A stretch of DNA of 64,000 nucleotides from Selaginella moellendorffii (GCF_000143415.4 NW_003314264.1:3383444-3447443), one strand, 5' to 3'. Shown: positions 1 to 10,472, counted from the first letter of the stretch. Notes: generated by a model not told the origin, from the letters alone. Numbers and translations: made by a program.

Positions 1-640
1 AACACCATATTCAAGCAGGAGTCTTTGGCCTTACATTGCCCTACCTTTAGATCCTGGGCCTCCACCCTAGATTATTTTCCCCAAGCATTCGTCAATATCA
101 CCAGGTTCCTACTTTATCCATGCAAAGTTATTATAAATTGATTGAACCAATCCATCCTAAAAATTACATCAAATTCCGCCATGTCTAACATGGTGAAATC
201 CATATCTACTTTTTATATATCTACTTCGACTCTTGTTTGTCGAAATACTTTATTTGTGCTTTTACTACCTTGAACAAACTCTATCATCTTTGGTTCACCC
301 AACTACTACACTGTTAGTCTGGCTTGTTGGACTATATCTGTAGCCACAAAATTATCCGAGCACCCATGTCAATTAGAATCTTAACAAAGTTACTTCCGAG
401 CTTCCCTTAAAAGGCTAGTAAATATCGCGAATAACTCTTTATCAAAATTGTTCGTGTAATAAGTAATTTTGAGCTAGGGATTGGATTATATACCTCAATT
501 TAGATTTCACCTGATTTAATGACCATCTTGGCTTTGGCTTTCTTTGGGTAGGGACATTCTCTCAAAATGTGTTTTGCTTCACCGCAGTTGAAGCATATAT
601 TGTTTCCCATACTACTAGCAGACTTATTCTTCTTGTCAAT
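1..640 (-). mobile_element. Degenerate LTR-retroelement gag-protease relic, copy A
   Basis: Read on the minus strand, 595-554 encodes a perfect CX2CX4HX4C zinc knuckle (CFNCGEAKHILREC), the RNA-binding motif of gag. Further downstream, about 380-335 gives a retropepsin-like stretch, ILIDMGA then DNFVATD after one frameshift, where a working enzyme has D-T/S-G-A. Order and spacing fit a gag-to-protease segment of a Ty3/gypsy-like polyprotein (family assignment is inference). There is no open frame, no reverse transcriptase and no LTR attached, so this is a dead fragment. A diverged second copy in the same orientation lies at 1.65-2.49 kb. Confidence 0.6.
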
Positions 641-1016
641 GGGTTTGTCCCTCTTTGCTTGATTCCCCCATGTACTTACTTACTGGCCACTGGATTTACC
701 TCTTTAAAACTCTGAGGACTCATTTTTAGATAAACTCTTCTTGAACTTCCCTTTGCCATATGTCCCTTTTGGTTTTGCTCCTTTGCTAAATATGGACCCT
801 AACCCCGTCCTTTCACATGTTATCATTGAAAGTTGCATTCAATGCTTCTTTGTAGTTGGTCAGGTTCCAATGCATCATATCACCTCAAGCCCATGTTTGT
901 AAATCTAATATGAAAGCATGGAATGCATCCATATCACCCATGTCTATTGAGCAACTAGTAGTCTATACACATACACATAAATTTATTTTTCTTTTTCACA
1001 AATAACACATACAAGC

Positions 1017-1422
1017 TTACATTTGGTATTAGATAGGTCTCAGATTCAACTCCGTTGGTTGGCTAAGGGAATCACACCACATATTGATTGATATCTGGTA
1101 GGTCCAATTTGCTCCCAGTTGGGCTCGACCCAAGGGGTAGGATGTCAAGAGAGCGGGGCTCTCGGGAGAGCTGCAACTCTCAACTTCCGTTCACGAGGGT
1201 GTGAACTTATAAAGAAGTATGGTGGATTGTAAGCAACTAAAGGGAACGATTCGAAAGACAATCCATAAAGGTTCAAATATAAAGAAAAAGGGCCCATGAA
1301 CAAGAGTGCACCCCTTTTTTCAATCGGTTAAAGGTCTTGGGATATTTGGAGTTAAACATCCTTGGGTTTGAATAGTTCTAGGTTGGATGACCTCTTGGGA
1401 AGTCCAAATTCATGAACTTATA
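1017..1422 (+). mobile_element. 5'-truncated TRIM-like element (PBS-like site, leader, LTR)
   Basis: This is related to the intact TRIM at 22133-22678, but in the opposite orientation. A degraded initiator-Met primer-binding-like site (TTGGTATTAGATAGG) sits near 1023. About 200 bp of leader with the GGGCTCGACCC core follows. An LTR-like segment then runs from TGTAAGCAAC at 1228 to about 1422 and ends CTTATA instead of CTTACA. The first LTR is missing. No protein is encoded. Confidence 0.5.
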
Positions 1423-1649
1423 GGGATAAACCATTACCTTGGCACCCTTGACTAGCTTGATTTTATGTTCTATCGATCATGCAAGGGGTAACCCCGTTGG
1501 TAACTCCTCTTATATGGTATCTCGAAAATGGTTTGACACCTACTAGATCACTAAAGGTACTTTTTTTATTCCCGTTTTTTTGTCACTCCTCACTGAGAGC
1601 AAGCACAAAAATGTTACCCTAGTTCCTTTAGTGAATTGTCCTCTCATAG

Positions 1650-2490
1650 ACACTATGTTCAAACAGGAGTCTTTAACCTTACTATAACACATGTAATCAT
1701 GGGATGAGATTTGGATATATTGTCACCGTGGATCTTTAGAATTTCAGGGGATAAATGGGGATAAAATAGCCACTAAAGGCTCTCTCATCAAGCAATTACC
1801 TCTTTTTCAATTAGCTTAAGAGGAGAGAAATAAGGTGCGCTACACTTACATTGCCCTACTTTTAGATTCTGAGCCTCCCTAGATTGTTCTCCTTGGGCAT
1901 TTGTCAATACAACCAAGTTCCTACCTTATCTATGTAGGGCTACCACAAACCAATTTAACCAATCCATCCCGAAAATCACCTCAAATCCCACAACGTCTAA
2001 CCTAGTGAAATCTATGTTTATTTTCCCTATCCTTACTTTAACTTTTACTTATCGAAGTACTTTATCGGTGCTTTGGTTACTTTGAATAAACTTTATAGTT
2101 CTTAGTTCACCCAGCCATTATATTGTTAATCCAGCTCGGACTATGTTTGTAGCCACAAAATTATCTAAAACACCTATATTAATAAGGATATTAACAAAGT
2201 TATTTTTGAATTTCCCTCGAAAGGCTAGTAGATGTTGCAAATGACTCTTTACCAAAGTTACTTGTGTTATGAATAATTTTGAGCTAGGGACTAGATCATA
2301 TACGTTACTTTAAATTTCACCTGACTTAATAACTATATTAACTTTGGCTTTCTTCGAGATATTCTCTTGAAAAGTATCCCACTTCACTGCACTTAAAGTA
2401 TATGTTATTTCTCACACTATTAGTAAATTTAACCCTTTTATCAGTGGGCTTGTCCTTTTTCACTTGACTCCCTTACGAATGTGTCTCAAT
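1650..2490 (-). mobile_element. Degenerate gag-protease relic, copy B
   Basis: This diverged direct repeat of 1-640 is recognisable throughout. The protease remnant (minus strand, about 2190-2147) reads ILINIGVLDNFVATN, so the catalytic Asp is replaced by Asn. The zinc-knuckle remnant (about 2405-2330) has kept only one Cys: the other Cys and His positions read Tyr. It is more decayed than copy A. The pair probably reflects tandem insertion or local duplication of the same element. Confidence 0.5.
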
Positions 2491-2739
2491 GATGGACTTC
2501 TTTGATAATAAATATTTCCTTTTTACAACATTAATTTATTATATCACAACATAAAAAATTTATCGCCTAAAAGATATATCTAACCTTTTTATCCCAACAA
2601 ACAAAAAATCTTGTATCATGATTGTGAAATGCTGTGCTAGTAACATATGCCCAATGCATGTATCTTAACAAATATTTGATACAATACCAGGCACAAAATC
2701 ATCTAGTGGAATTTAATTCTATCTGCAACAGTGCAAAAC

Positions 2740-3200
2740 AATAGTCTCCATGATGCAAAAGATTTGCTTGCCAAATTGCCATATCAAACGTTGCTGTATT
2801 GGAACACAATGATTGCTGCAACTTGGGCATCTTTCTGAAATAATGAAAATGTTTGACGAATGTGGGTGGACAACAGTGTTGACTGCTCACTTCCACCAGG
2901 CCAATCAAACGAAGCTCTCCCATAAAAATCAATGACGTAGTACCAGACGAGATATGCTTTGTGCTCGTGTTGCTCGCTTGTAGCCACGCGGCAATGTACT
3001 TCCAGTCGATGATGATGGCGGATTTTACAATCCAGTCCTCGAAGTAAAACTACTGCTGCGTTCTAGACATGCTTTCGCGATCCTGGCATTTGAGCGAGGC
3101 TAGAGATCTCATCAAAGCCATGCCTTTCAAGGCGGATGCCTCGGACTGGAGGTGCTTGCTAGGAGCTAGCAGGTCGCCGAGAACGATTCAGCCCAAGTAG
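2740..3200 (+). pseudogene. PPR-protein relic (C-terminal repeats)
   Basis: Pieces in several plus-strand frames read as a PPR C-terminus in the right order: HDAKDLLAKLP...YWNTMIAATWA (about 2748-2830), MKMFDECGWTTVLTAHF (about 2845-2895), VVPDEICFVLVLLACSH (about 2935-2990), YFQSM...DFTIQ, and HLSEARDLIKAMPF...WRCLLGAS (3087-3200, ending in TAG). Frameshifts and stops separate the pieces. The tail overlaps the last 13 bases of the convergent, intact PPR gene at 3188-5038. It is a decayed family member, not part of that gene. Confidence 0.65.
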
Positions 3201-5038
3201 ACGTTCCTCAGCAGGACGTACCCGACTGAGCTCGCGGCCTCAATCTCGAGAACCAACTGTGACGCTCGAGCAGCTCCACGATCCATGACTTTGCTCTCCC
3301 GGCACGCTTGGAGGAAGCTCGTCCACACGGACGCGTCCGGGACGAAAGGCATGCTCGCGATGAGCTCCTCCGAGTCTCGCAACCGGCCGGACCGAGCGAG
3401 CGCGTCCACCATGCAGCTGTAGTGCTGCTTGGTCCCTCGCAGCCCAAAGTCACCGATCATCGAAACGAGGCAGCATCGCCCATCCTCGGCTTTTCCTCGA
3501 CGACTGCAAGCGATCAAGGCCGAGACGAAGCACACCTCGTCCACCATATCCAGCAGCTTCATCTCTCCAAACACGTCGATGGCTTCGCGGTAGCGGCCAT
3601 TGTGAGCGTTGGCCGCAAGAACAGCGGCCCAGGCCACCATTTCTCGATCTGGCAGAGTCTCAAAGATGAGGTTGGCGCTGCCGGGATCACAGTTGTGAGC
3701 GTAAGCCGTGAGCATTGCGTTCCAGGAGACGCTGTCCCGCTCGGGCATGTTGGAAAAAAGGAGCCTGGCTTCGGTGACATGCCCGTTCTGAGCATACGCC
3801 GATAGCATCGAGTTGGAGCACACAAGATCGTGCTCCGGGAGAGCATCAAACATTCTCTTCGCGTCATGCAATCGTCCAGCGCGAGAGAATGCGGCCATCA
3901 TGGCGGTAGAGAGCACAAGATCATGCTCGGGAATGGACTGGAACACCCCCGCGGCTTCTTCAAGTTGGTGGAGCTTTGCTCCTGGGATTTGGGAATAGGC
4001 TGTGAGAATCGTGGTCGCCGAGACGATGTTCCTCTCGGGCATTCGATAGAACAGCTCCCCGGCTTCGTGTAGGCGATTGCTGTCGACGTAGCCCGAGAGG
4101 AGAGCGTTCCATGAGATTAGATCCCTCTGCCGCATTCGATCGAACAAGAGCTTGCTATCGTCCACTCGGCCGTTTTGTCCGAACAGTCCCAACATCGAGT
4201 TCGACACCACCAGATTCCACTCGGGCATGGACTCGTAGAGTGACAGAGCTTCTCTCAGAGATCCCCTGTTTACAAGAGCGCTCACCATGGCTGCCCATGC
4301 AAAGAGATTTCTTTGTGGCATACCATCGAACAGTAGCTTTGCGTCCTCCAAATGCCCATTTTGGGCATAAGCTCCGATCATAGCCACGGTGGTGACAAGA
4401 TTGTGCTGATCCATCCGATCAAACACAGCCTTTGCTTCCTCTAGTTTTCCATTTCTTGCAAATGCTCCCAGAATTGCCGTGAACGTCACCACATTCCACT
4501 CCGGCATTCGATCAAACAACTCTACGGAATGTCGGGTTTGGGCAAGTACTGCTAGCATGGCGTTCCACGTTACCAAGTTTCGCTGTGGCAGCAAATCGAA
4601 AAACTCTTTAGCCTCGGTAACGCGACCATTTTGAGCGTAGGCTGTTAGCATGGCATTGATGACCACCTGATCCCACTCAGGCATCCGGTCATACACATCC
4701 TGAGCTTTATCAAGATGCCCATGTCGGGCATATGCAGCGAGCATGGCAGTCCAGGCCACAACGTTCCGGTCGGGCATGGAATCGAAGAGAGCTTTGGCGC
4801 GAACAAGATCTCCGTGCCGCGAGTACGCAGAGAGCATCAGCACCCATGAGCAGCAATCCGCGCCGCCGCTGCCCACGATCGTGTCGAAAGCCTCCCGGGC
4901 GTGGTCGAGGCTGCCACACGCAATGTAAGTCTCGATCACCTTGTTGGCGATGAAGGCGCTGGAGCGAAGGAGCTCCGGCGAGACAATGGCGCGGAGCTCC
5001 TTGGCACTCTTGCAAGATTCCATGAGCGCCAGATCCAT
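3188..5038 (-). CDS. PPR protein, S-type repeats, 616 aa
   Basis: This intronless 616-residue frame starts at an ATG (5038). From about residue 45 to 540 it is a nearly unbroken run of roughly 31-residue repeats of the form F-D-x-M-P-x-R-N-x-V-x-W-x-A-M-L-x-A-Y-A-x-x-G, i.e. short (S) PPR motifs. PPR proteins bind organellar RNA in a sequence-specific way for editing, splicing or stabilisation. The C-terminus carries the familiar SMPFVPDASVWTSFLQAC block and then stops after about 40 residues, so there is no DYW deaminase domain and at most a vestigial E domain. Any editing role would need a deaminase in trans. No clear targeting peptide is visible, although mitochondria or plastid are expected from the family. 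Target RNA unknown. Confidence 0.9.
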   Translation of the reverse strand: MDLALMESCKSAKELRAIVSPELLRSSAFIANKVIETYIACGSLDHAREAFDTIVGSGGADCCSWVLMLSAYSRHGDLVRAKALFDSMPDRNVVAWTAMLAAYARHGHLDKAQDVYDRMPEWDQVVINAMLTAYAQNGRVTEAKEFFDLLPQRNLVTWNAMLAVLAQTRHSVELFDRMPEWNVVTFTAILGAFARNGKLEEAKAVFDRMDQHNLVTTVAMIGAYAQNGHLEDAKLLFDGMPQRNLFAWAAMVSALVNRGSLREALSLYESMPEWNLVVSNSMLGLFGQNGRVDDSKLLFDRMRQRDLISWNALLSGYVDSNRLHEAGELFYRMPERNIVSATTILTAYSQIPGAKLHQLEEAAGVFQSIPEHDLVLSTAMMAAFSRAGRLHDAKRMFDALPEHDLVCSNSMLSAYAQNGHVTEARLLFSNMPERDSVSWNAMLTAYAHNCDPGSANLIFETLPDREMVAWAAVLAANAHNGRYREAIDVFGEMKLLDMVDEVCFVSALIACSRRGKAEDGRCCLVSMIGDFGLRGTKQHYSCMVDALARSGRLRDSEELIASMPFVPDASVWTSFLQACRESKVMDRGAARASQLVLEIEAASSVGYVLLRNVYLG

Positions 5039-5390
5039 GGCGCAAAAGTCTACATTTTCGAGCTAAGTCAAGCTTAGTCCTTGAGGAAGAAGCCAATGTG
5101 GAAACGTGTCGGATCCCGACAAACGCTGTAAGAGATCTCAAAATACAATTGTTCGACTACAATTGAAAGAAAAGTTCTAGTCCTCTTTCTCGATTGCCGA
5201 GCTATGGATGAGGTCACGGCACTGTGATTGCGCACGGCGACAAACCAAGACACCTCTCTCTAGAGTATGGCTCCAAAACGCTCGCTCGCCATAGCTTTCG
5301 ATCAATCCAAACGAGAGTTTGTTATGAGGCACAGGAACAAGCTCCGTCACGAGAGGAGGAGATTTGTACAAGAAAAGAGCTAAAACGACA

Positions 5391-6318
5391 CTAGACATTG
5401 ATGGTCGAGGCTGCCCAGCTCGTCCCTTTTCCAAAGCTGCTCGATCCCCGCGGCGAGTACTTCTTGGCCAATTGATCCACCTTGAAGGTCGCACCGCAAA
5501 TCTGGCCCTTGCTGTCCACGCGGGGCATCGGCTTCATCTCGTTGAGGGGGTGCTCGTAGCTGTTCAAGCCCACCACGCTCGCGAAGAAACATCCTGGAGT
5601 TTTGGCTGATCAGATCATCGCTCTCTAGAGAAAATCGTGCAAACCTTGCGGGAAGGGAGCGAACGATTGACCGCAGCCTTCCTTGAGAAGCGTCGCATTG
5701 TCCGAGAAGCAGAGCGATCCATCGGCGGCAGTGCCCCAGAAGAACGGGACCTTGCCATGGGAATCCTGATCAAGGCGAAAGAAAGGGGGAGTTCTTAGCT
5801 CGAGGATCGATCGATCGAGGGAGAAATTGCTTACGCTGGCAGTGAAGACTCCTCGGGCCTCACGATCATACAAGACAAAGGCGAACTGGCCACGCAAATC
5901 TCGCACGACTTGGTGCGCCGGATATGGTTCTCTGTCGCGCAGAGCCCTGTAGGCTTCGATCACGAACAGCACCTCGCTGATCGATTTGGGGAGGCCATAC
6001 GCTTGGCGCAGCGTGGGGAGATTCTCCAGCATGCCCTCGAAGAGGCAGAAGATGTTATCCACAGCCGCGAAGCTCCTGTAGCATGGTTAGAAGCTAAGCT
6101 TCCAAGAACACCGGAAGAACTTACCTGGGCCTCAGGAGAGCTTGCTGCGAGTGAGAATAGATCATCTTGCAATTCTTGTCTGCTTGGATCTGGACGGCCT
6201 GAGGGAACGCCCTGACGAATCCCTCCGCGAGCTCCACCGCGCTGCTGCCATTGGAGCTGTCCTTCGGATTAAGCTCCTGTGGAGCTTCCGCCACGGATTT
6301 GTGAAACACTGCCAACAT
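5391..6318 (-). CDS. AILP1/TSJT1-like protein (DUF3700, glutamine-amidotransferase-like fold), 252 aa
   Basis: Four exons (6318-6125, 6075-5835, 5765-5645, 5593-5391) join in frame through GT-AG introns of 49, 69 and 51 nt to give 252 residues, the family's normal length. The N-terminus MLAVFHKSVAEAPQEL is typical of plant aluminium-induced or stem-specific TSJT1-like proteins. The name-giving motifs are present as AYGLPKS (YGL) and YRALRDREPY (LRDR). The C-terminal SYEHPLNEMKPMPRVDS block is also diagnostic. The fold belongs to the Ntn glutamine amidotransferase class, but a catalytic role is unproven. Family members respond to stress, dark or auxin, and the exact function is unknown. Confidence 0.9.
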
Positions 6319-6924
6319 GATTACCGCTCGATCGAATCCCTTTCCCTGATCGCCTGCGATTTGCCCACGCAAATCACGAGAAGTTTACTCCCACGCACCC
6401 CTCGGATCACCAAAACCTTGCGTGGCTATGGCGACCGCACAAACGCACGAAGATTCCCTCTCTCCCCAAAGCTCTGGAGCCCTCTTTTAAAAGCGGGAAG
6501 ATTCGGCCAGAGATTCTTACCAGGCTTTACCTTCACATCTCTTGATAAAGTTTATAGTGGAAGTTACCAAGGCATTTTCTCTGTTCCGGTTGCCTCTTAC
6601 CGGCAGCTGGATGCCCTAAACTGGCATTTGGGGGTGGGTGGCAGGGCCAGTGGAGAGAGGGACCACGGCGGCCAGCAGCCAGGCGGCCGGCGAGGAGAAG
6701 CCGTGCCGGGATCGATTCTCGTTGTGGTTACGGCCGCATTGCCTTGACCTTATCCAGCATGATTGTACATAAGGTGAAACGTGATGTTGACAAAAAATTT
6801 CAGTGTCACGATCTCGATCCAAATGTGGGACCCAGGGATAAAAAAATCTCTTCCTTTGCTTGTTCTAGCTACGTCCAACCATCGCTATAGTGTTGGGTGA
6901 TCAACTATCTCGCTAACAAGCCAC
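6319..6924. other. Intergenic: AILP1-like promoter side and tRNA 3' flank
   Basis: I see no gene here. The stretch holds the upstream region of the AILP1-like gene and the downstream flank of the tRNA. On the tRNA strand the first T-run suitable for Pol III termination is the T7 complementary to the A-run at about 6839-6846, roughly 80 nt past the mature end. No clear TATA box for the minus-strand gene was found. Confidence 0.4.
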
Positions 6925-6998
6925 TGCTTTCACTGAGAGTTGAACTCAGGACCTCCCGCTTACTAAACGGGTGCTCTGACCAACTGAGCTATGAAAGC
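6925..6998 (-). tRNA. tRNA-Thr (anticodon AGT)
   Basis: The minus strand folds into a full cloverleaf. The 7-bp acceptor stem is GCTTTCA/TGAAAGC and the D stem is GCTC/GAGC. The anticodon stem is CCCGT/GCGGG (one T-G pair) around the loop TTAGTAA, giving anticodon AGT (A34 read as inosine), which is threonine. The variable loop is 5 nt and the T stem is CTGAG/CTCAG around TTCAACT. The discriminator is A at 6925. The internal B-box core GTTCAACTC fits the Pol III consensus. There is no intron. It lies alone between a protein gene and a PPR relic. Confidence 0.95.
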
Positions 6999-6999
6999 T

Positions 7000-7965
7000 T
7001 ATCGAGATGGCCTTTGCTGGCAGGTCGAGAGCTCAAAGCTCAATTATGCCGAGAATGGGCAATCCACCAATGCAAGGTTTTTGTTTGAAACCATGCCTAT
7101 TTGCAACATTTTCTCCTGGTCTGTGATCCTCAAGTCTTACTCGGGATCCGGGCAGATTGAGCAGGCTAAGCAATTGCTCGACGCAATGCCCGAATGGAAT
7201 GTGCTTATCTGGAACACGATGGTTGTAGGATAAGCCCAAACCGGGAATGTTTCGCGGGCAAGGCCACAATTTGACGAGATGCCCCAAAGAAATCTCGTCT
7301 GCTGGACTTTCGATGATAACTCTCCTTCGCGGAGTCGACGCTCCAGGCAATGCCAGAATATGCGCTGGTGACGTGGAATTCCATGCCCCAGGTGTATGCC
7401 CAAACGGCTGCTGACGGAAGTTTTTGACGGAACGCCCGAAGTAAAAGTGATCACATGCAGCACAATGCTGACGGTATATGCCCGTGCCGGGCATTTGGAT
7501 CCATGTTCCAGTCAATGCCGGAGCAAAACGAGGTGTCCTGACGCGATATGCCGAGAATCTTGAGGTGTCAAATACTGTTTGACGAGATTCCAGAGCCAAA
7601 CATCGTGACTTGGACGATCATTCCGGGCATCTCCGAGATGCCGAGAGAACGTTCAAGCACGTCCCTTGGCACGATGCAGTCGCGCTAAACGCAATGCTTC
7701 AGGCTTACGTCCTCAAAGGGAGAGACGACATGGTTTGACAAAATGGGATTTGCTTCGAGCGGGCATTTGCATTTGCACGATGCCACGGAGGGCCTTCCTC
7801 GACCCTGCTACAGGCTTTTGCAGATCAGATTCGCGAGAAAAACCTTAGATTTTATGCCGGTTCCGATCCGCGGATTGCCTGCTGCTCTTATGATACTGTC
7901 CAGCATGAGCACCGACGAGGACATTCACGCCTATCGAGATCTCCGACGCGCCTGCCTCCACGTCT
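7000..7965 (+). pseudogene. PPR pseudogene with stops and frameshifts
   Basis: The relic opens with intact-looking PPR text, e.g. NGQSTNARFLFETMPICNIFSWSVILKSY and QIEQAKQLLDAMPEWNVLIWNTMV, then meets an in-frame stop near 7231. Related segments continue in changing frames: QTGNVSRARPQFDEMPQRNLVCW, then MLTVYARAGHLD near 7470 and later short matches to about 7965. At least three frame changes are needed, so no full-length product is possible. It starts directly behind the tRNA gene. Confidence 0.8.
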
Positions 7966-8155
7966 AGACATCCAGCGGCCACACGCTGGGAGCTGCTGCG
8001 GGCGATACCCTCGCAGCCCATCTCGTCGGCATGGCGATCGAGGCGGCGCCTTCTAGACCCAAGAGCCCTAAAACCTATCTAGGGCTACAGCTGTTTCGTT
8101 GGCGCGGCGGCGGAAAAGAAGCGCTTCGAGGATCTGGGAGCTCCGATCGGCTGCA

Positions 8156-8470
8156 ATGGCGGCGCGCCATCAGGCAGTGGTGCCATCGCGATCATCGTCG
8201 GGTGACGACAGCCTGTGGGCACGGGTGAGCAACAAGGTCGTGCAATCGTCGCTGTACCACAAGTCGAAGCGCGCATTGTCCAGCGCCTCGTACGCCAGCA
8301 AGAAGCTCATGTTTAGCACCGGCAAGGCCGCCTGGATCGCGGGGACGACGCTGCTGGTTTTCGTGGTGCCGCTCATCATCGAGGTGGACAAGGAGCAGCA
8401 GCTCGCGGAGCTCGAGTCGCAACAGGCAACGCTGCTCGGTGGCGCTCCCCAGCAGCCCGGACCACCGTGA
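8156..8470 (+). CDS. TOM22: TOM9/TOM22, plant mitochondrial import receptor subunit, 104 aa
   Basis: Single-exon frame of 104 residues. I chose the ATG at 8156 (MAARHQAVVPS) because the family normally has about 95-105 residues. The core STGKAAWIAGTTLLVFVVPLIIEVD is the single transmembrane anchor with its flanks and is nearly invariant in plant TOM9. QQATLLGG follows, a hallmark of the short intermembrane-space tail. The cytosolic N-terminus is short and lacks the acidic receptor domain of fungal or animal TOM22, which is normal for plants. The protein is a core subunit of the outer-membrane TOM translocase. An intron may lie in the 3' UTR (see the next entry). Confidence 0.93.
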   Translation: MAARHQAVVPSRSSSGDDSLWARVSNKVVQSSLYHKSKRALSSASYASKKLMFSTGKAAWIAGTTLLVFVVPLIIEVDKEQQLAELESQQATLLGGAPQQPGPP

Positions 8471-9181
8471 ATGAGGCACGTAAGTTCTTCGTTCCCTTGT
8501 TCTTGTTCTTCTCTCGAGGATGATCTCTGGAGCTTTGCTCGTTCCTTGTTCTTCTCGAGGATGACCATTTGATCTTTGCTTTCTTCCACAGGAAATGCGA
8601 GAGAGTTTTCAGTTTTCGCTGTAAAGAAAAGGAGAGAAAGTGACTTGGCAAAGGTTTGTAGTGGCGCAGGTCTTCCCGAGGCATAGTAGAAGTCTAGAGC
8701 ATTCGAGGTGTAGTTTTTCCCTGTGCTTTTCTCTTACAGCTCTTCCGAGTGATTGATTCAGTGTGCGGACTCCGCTTTTCCTGCGGGGTGGTCCTTTCCT
8801 TTTGACAAGTTCAACGCAATAGTGTAAATCTCTAGTGGCCGGCAGCAGCAATCGCATCTCCAAAACATGCGAAGTTCTTCCTGCCGTTTGCGCAACTTGC
8901 CTGGTAGGCTGGTACACCAATATTCCCAATTTGCTCCTTCGGGCCGGAAAAGTATGGAAAAGTACCACACCCAGAGAACAATAAGAGTGATGGACCAAAC
9001 GAGCAGAAGAGAAAGCAAGAGATTCCAAAGAACCATTATACCTTGGAAATAGCATCTCGTTTAGCAGCCGTTGGATCCCTCATGGCTCAAGTCGGGATTA
9101 GGTCAAAAGGCCAAGGCTAAAAACATAACGCCCGACGGCATTAATTACGCCCCTAGGCGGTGACGTGCCGGAGAAGACCGA
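8471..9181. other. TOM9 3' UTR with a possible intron, then intergenic
   Basis: A canonical GTAAGT donor lies about 7 nt after the TOM9 stop and a TTCTTCCACAG acceptor near 8592. This would be an intron of about 115 nt in the 3' UTR. It contains two near-repeats of the type TTCTTCTC..GAGGATGA. Beyond about 8650 I see no coding content. Minus-strand frames there show no recognisable protein. Confidence 0.3.
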
Positions 9182-9402
9182 CACGTGTCGCCTGTGCCGA
9201 CGCGGCGGCCTGCTATTTGCGGCGCATGATCACGAGCGCGGCGGGCCAATCACAGGCCGCCGACGTCCGGGCCTCGTACGGAGAGAGGTTAGGTCTGTAC
9301 GGCCCGGTAGTCCCTGCCAGGCTGGCACATATTCCGGGCAATTCCCAGCCGCCATCGCCAAAGGGGGGTTTCCAAAGAGTTGGACATGGCTCCCTATATA
9401 AC
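9182..9402 (+). promoter_or_regulatory. Promoter of the 9555 gene: G-box and TATA box
   Basis: A palindromic CACGTG (ACACGTGTCG, ABRE/G-box type) lies at 9182-9187, with an ACGT core nearby at about 9162. A TATA box (CTATATAAC) at 9394-9402 is about 150 bp before the ATG. A light-, ABA- or bZIP/bHLH-responsive promoter is inferred from the motif only. Confidence 0.5.
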
Positions 9403-9554
9403 TACCTCGCCCTGTCGCCCAGTGCTATCGTCAGTGATTGGGAATTTTTCTTTTGTGCGTGAGTGGCTTCTTCTTCTTCCTCTCCTCTGGGATACATTCC
9501 CATAGTGGGTGATTCTTTGGGCGATTCTTTCTCCGCTTCTTTTGATTCGTGGCT

Positions 9555-10160
9555 ATGGAGGAGAAGAGGGCGAGGGATGGGGACGAGGAAGATGAAGATC
9601 CCCGGGAGTGTCTCAAGAAGCTGTGTAGAGGGCTGGGGATCGTGGAGGAGGAGCACCATGGCCTCGCGTTGGATGAAGAGGGCAACCGCGAGGTGGCGCT
9701 GGAGGAATCCAGCCTCGCGCGCGAGGAGCTCCTCTCGGGCGTGATCAAGAGCCTGGAGGAGGAGATCAATCTCTCGTCTGGGTCGTCGTCGCCGGCGCCG
9801 GTGGAGCAGCAGCAAGAGGAATCCTGCCAGGAGATCTTCGCGACGAGCAGCCGGCTGAGCTATCTCCTGGAGGCGTCGGACGACGAGCTGGGCATCGCGA
9901 GCCCGGCGCTGTCGGAGGCGGATCTCTCGTGCTCGTTGAGCGAGCAGCAGATCCGCGCCAACACCGCGCTGGATCTGCTCGAGGGCGAGGTGATCAGCCT
10001 GGGCTTCCCCGAGTTTGAGGAGGAGTGGATCCGCAGGGCCGTCGCGACCATGGAGATGGTGATGGAGTCTTCTTCAGTGGAGTTGGATGGCTCTTCCACG
10101 GTCGCGGGGATTGAGTCGCCATGTCAGCCACTCCTGGTCGAATCGTCGGGCTCGTTGTGA
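9555..10160 (+). CDS. Acidic plant protein of unknown function, 201 aa
   Basis: Intronless frame starting at the first ATG (9555). The frame is open a few codons further upstream but without an ATG. The protein is strongly acidic (GDEEDEDPREC, LEEEI, EEEWIRRAV), serine-rich and without signal peptide or membrane segment. A segment reading SYLLEASDDELGI looks like a conserved short motif of plant nuclear-type proteins, but I cannot name the family. The LAREELLSGVIKSLEEEI stretch is predicted helical. GC-rich codon use, a TATA box and a G-box upstream support a real gene. No function is assigned. Confidence 0.65.
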   Translation: MEEKRARDGDEEDEDPRECLKKLCRGLGIVEEEHHGLALDEEGNREVALEESSLAREELLSGVIKSLEEEINLSSGSSSPAPVEQQQEESCQEIFATSSRLSYLLEASDDELGIASPALSEADLSCSLSEQQIRANTALDLLEGEVISLGFPEFEEEWIRRAVATMEMVMESSSVELDGSSTVAGIESPCQPLLVESSGSL

Positions 10161-10472
10161 TCTCTCGCTTCCTCGCAAAGAAGAGGAATTGGATCGGCCC
10201 TTGTGAATAGTAGGAAATTTTTTTACTTTGCTTTGTATTGACTTTTAACTCCGGCACTGACAATAGAATGCATCAATCAAAGATGAGGTGGAGTGGAGAG
10301 TGGATCATCAAACAGGTCACACTCTCTCTCTAGCTGGAAGAGATTTTTTACTCCAAATGTCCTGTCGTACAATTGGCCAATCCTGTCGTACGATTACTTG
10401 TGTGGTGGAAATTGATTAGCGGTTATGCGTTCTCAACTTTACTTGGCGCATTGAGGGAGCGCCAAGATCGAG

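Noticed and set aside
7000-7233. 77-codon plus-strand frame as a short real PPR gene
   Set aside because: It has two clean repeats but runs into a stop, after which homologous text continues in the same and then other frames, so it is part of a pseudogene.
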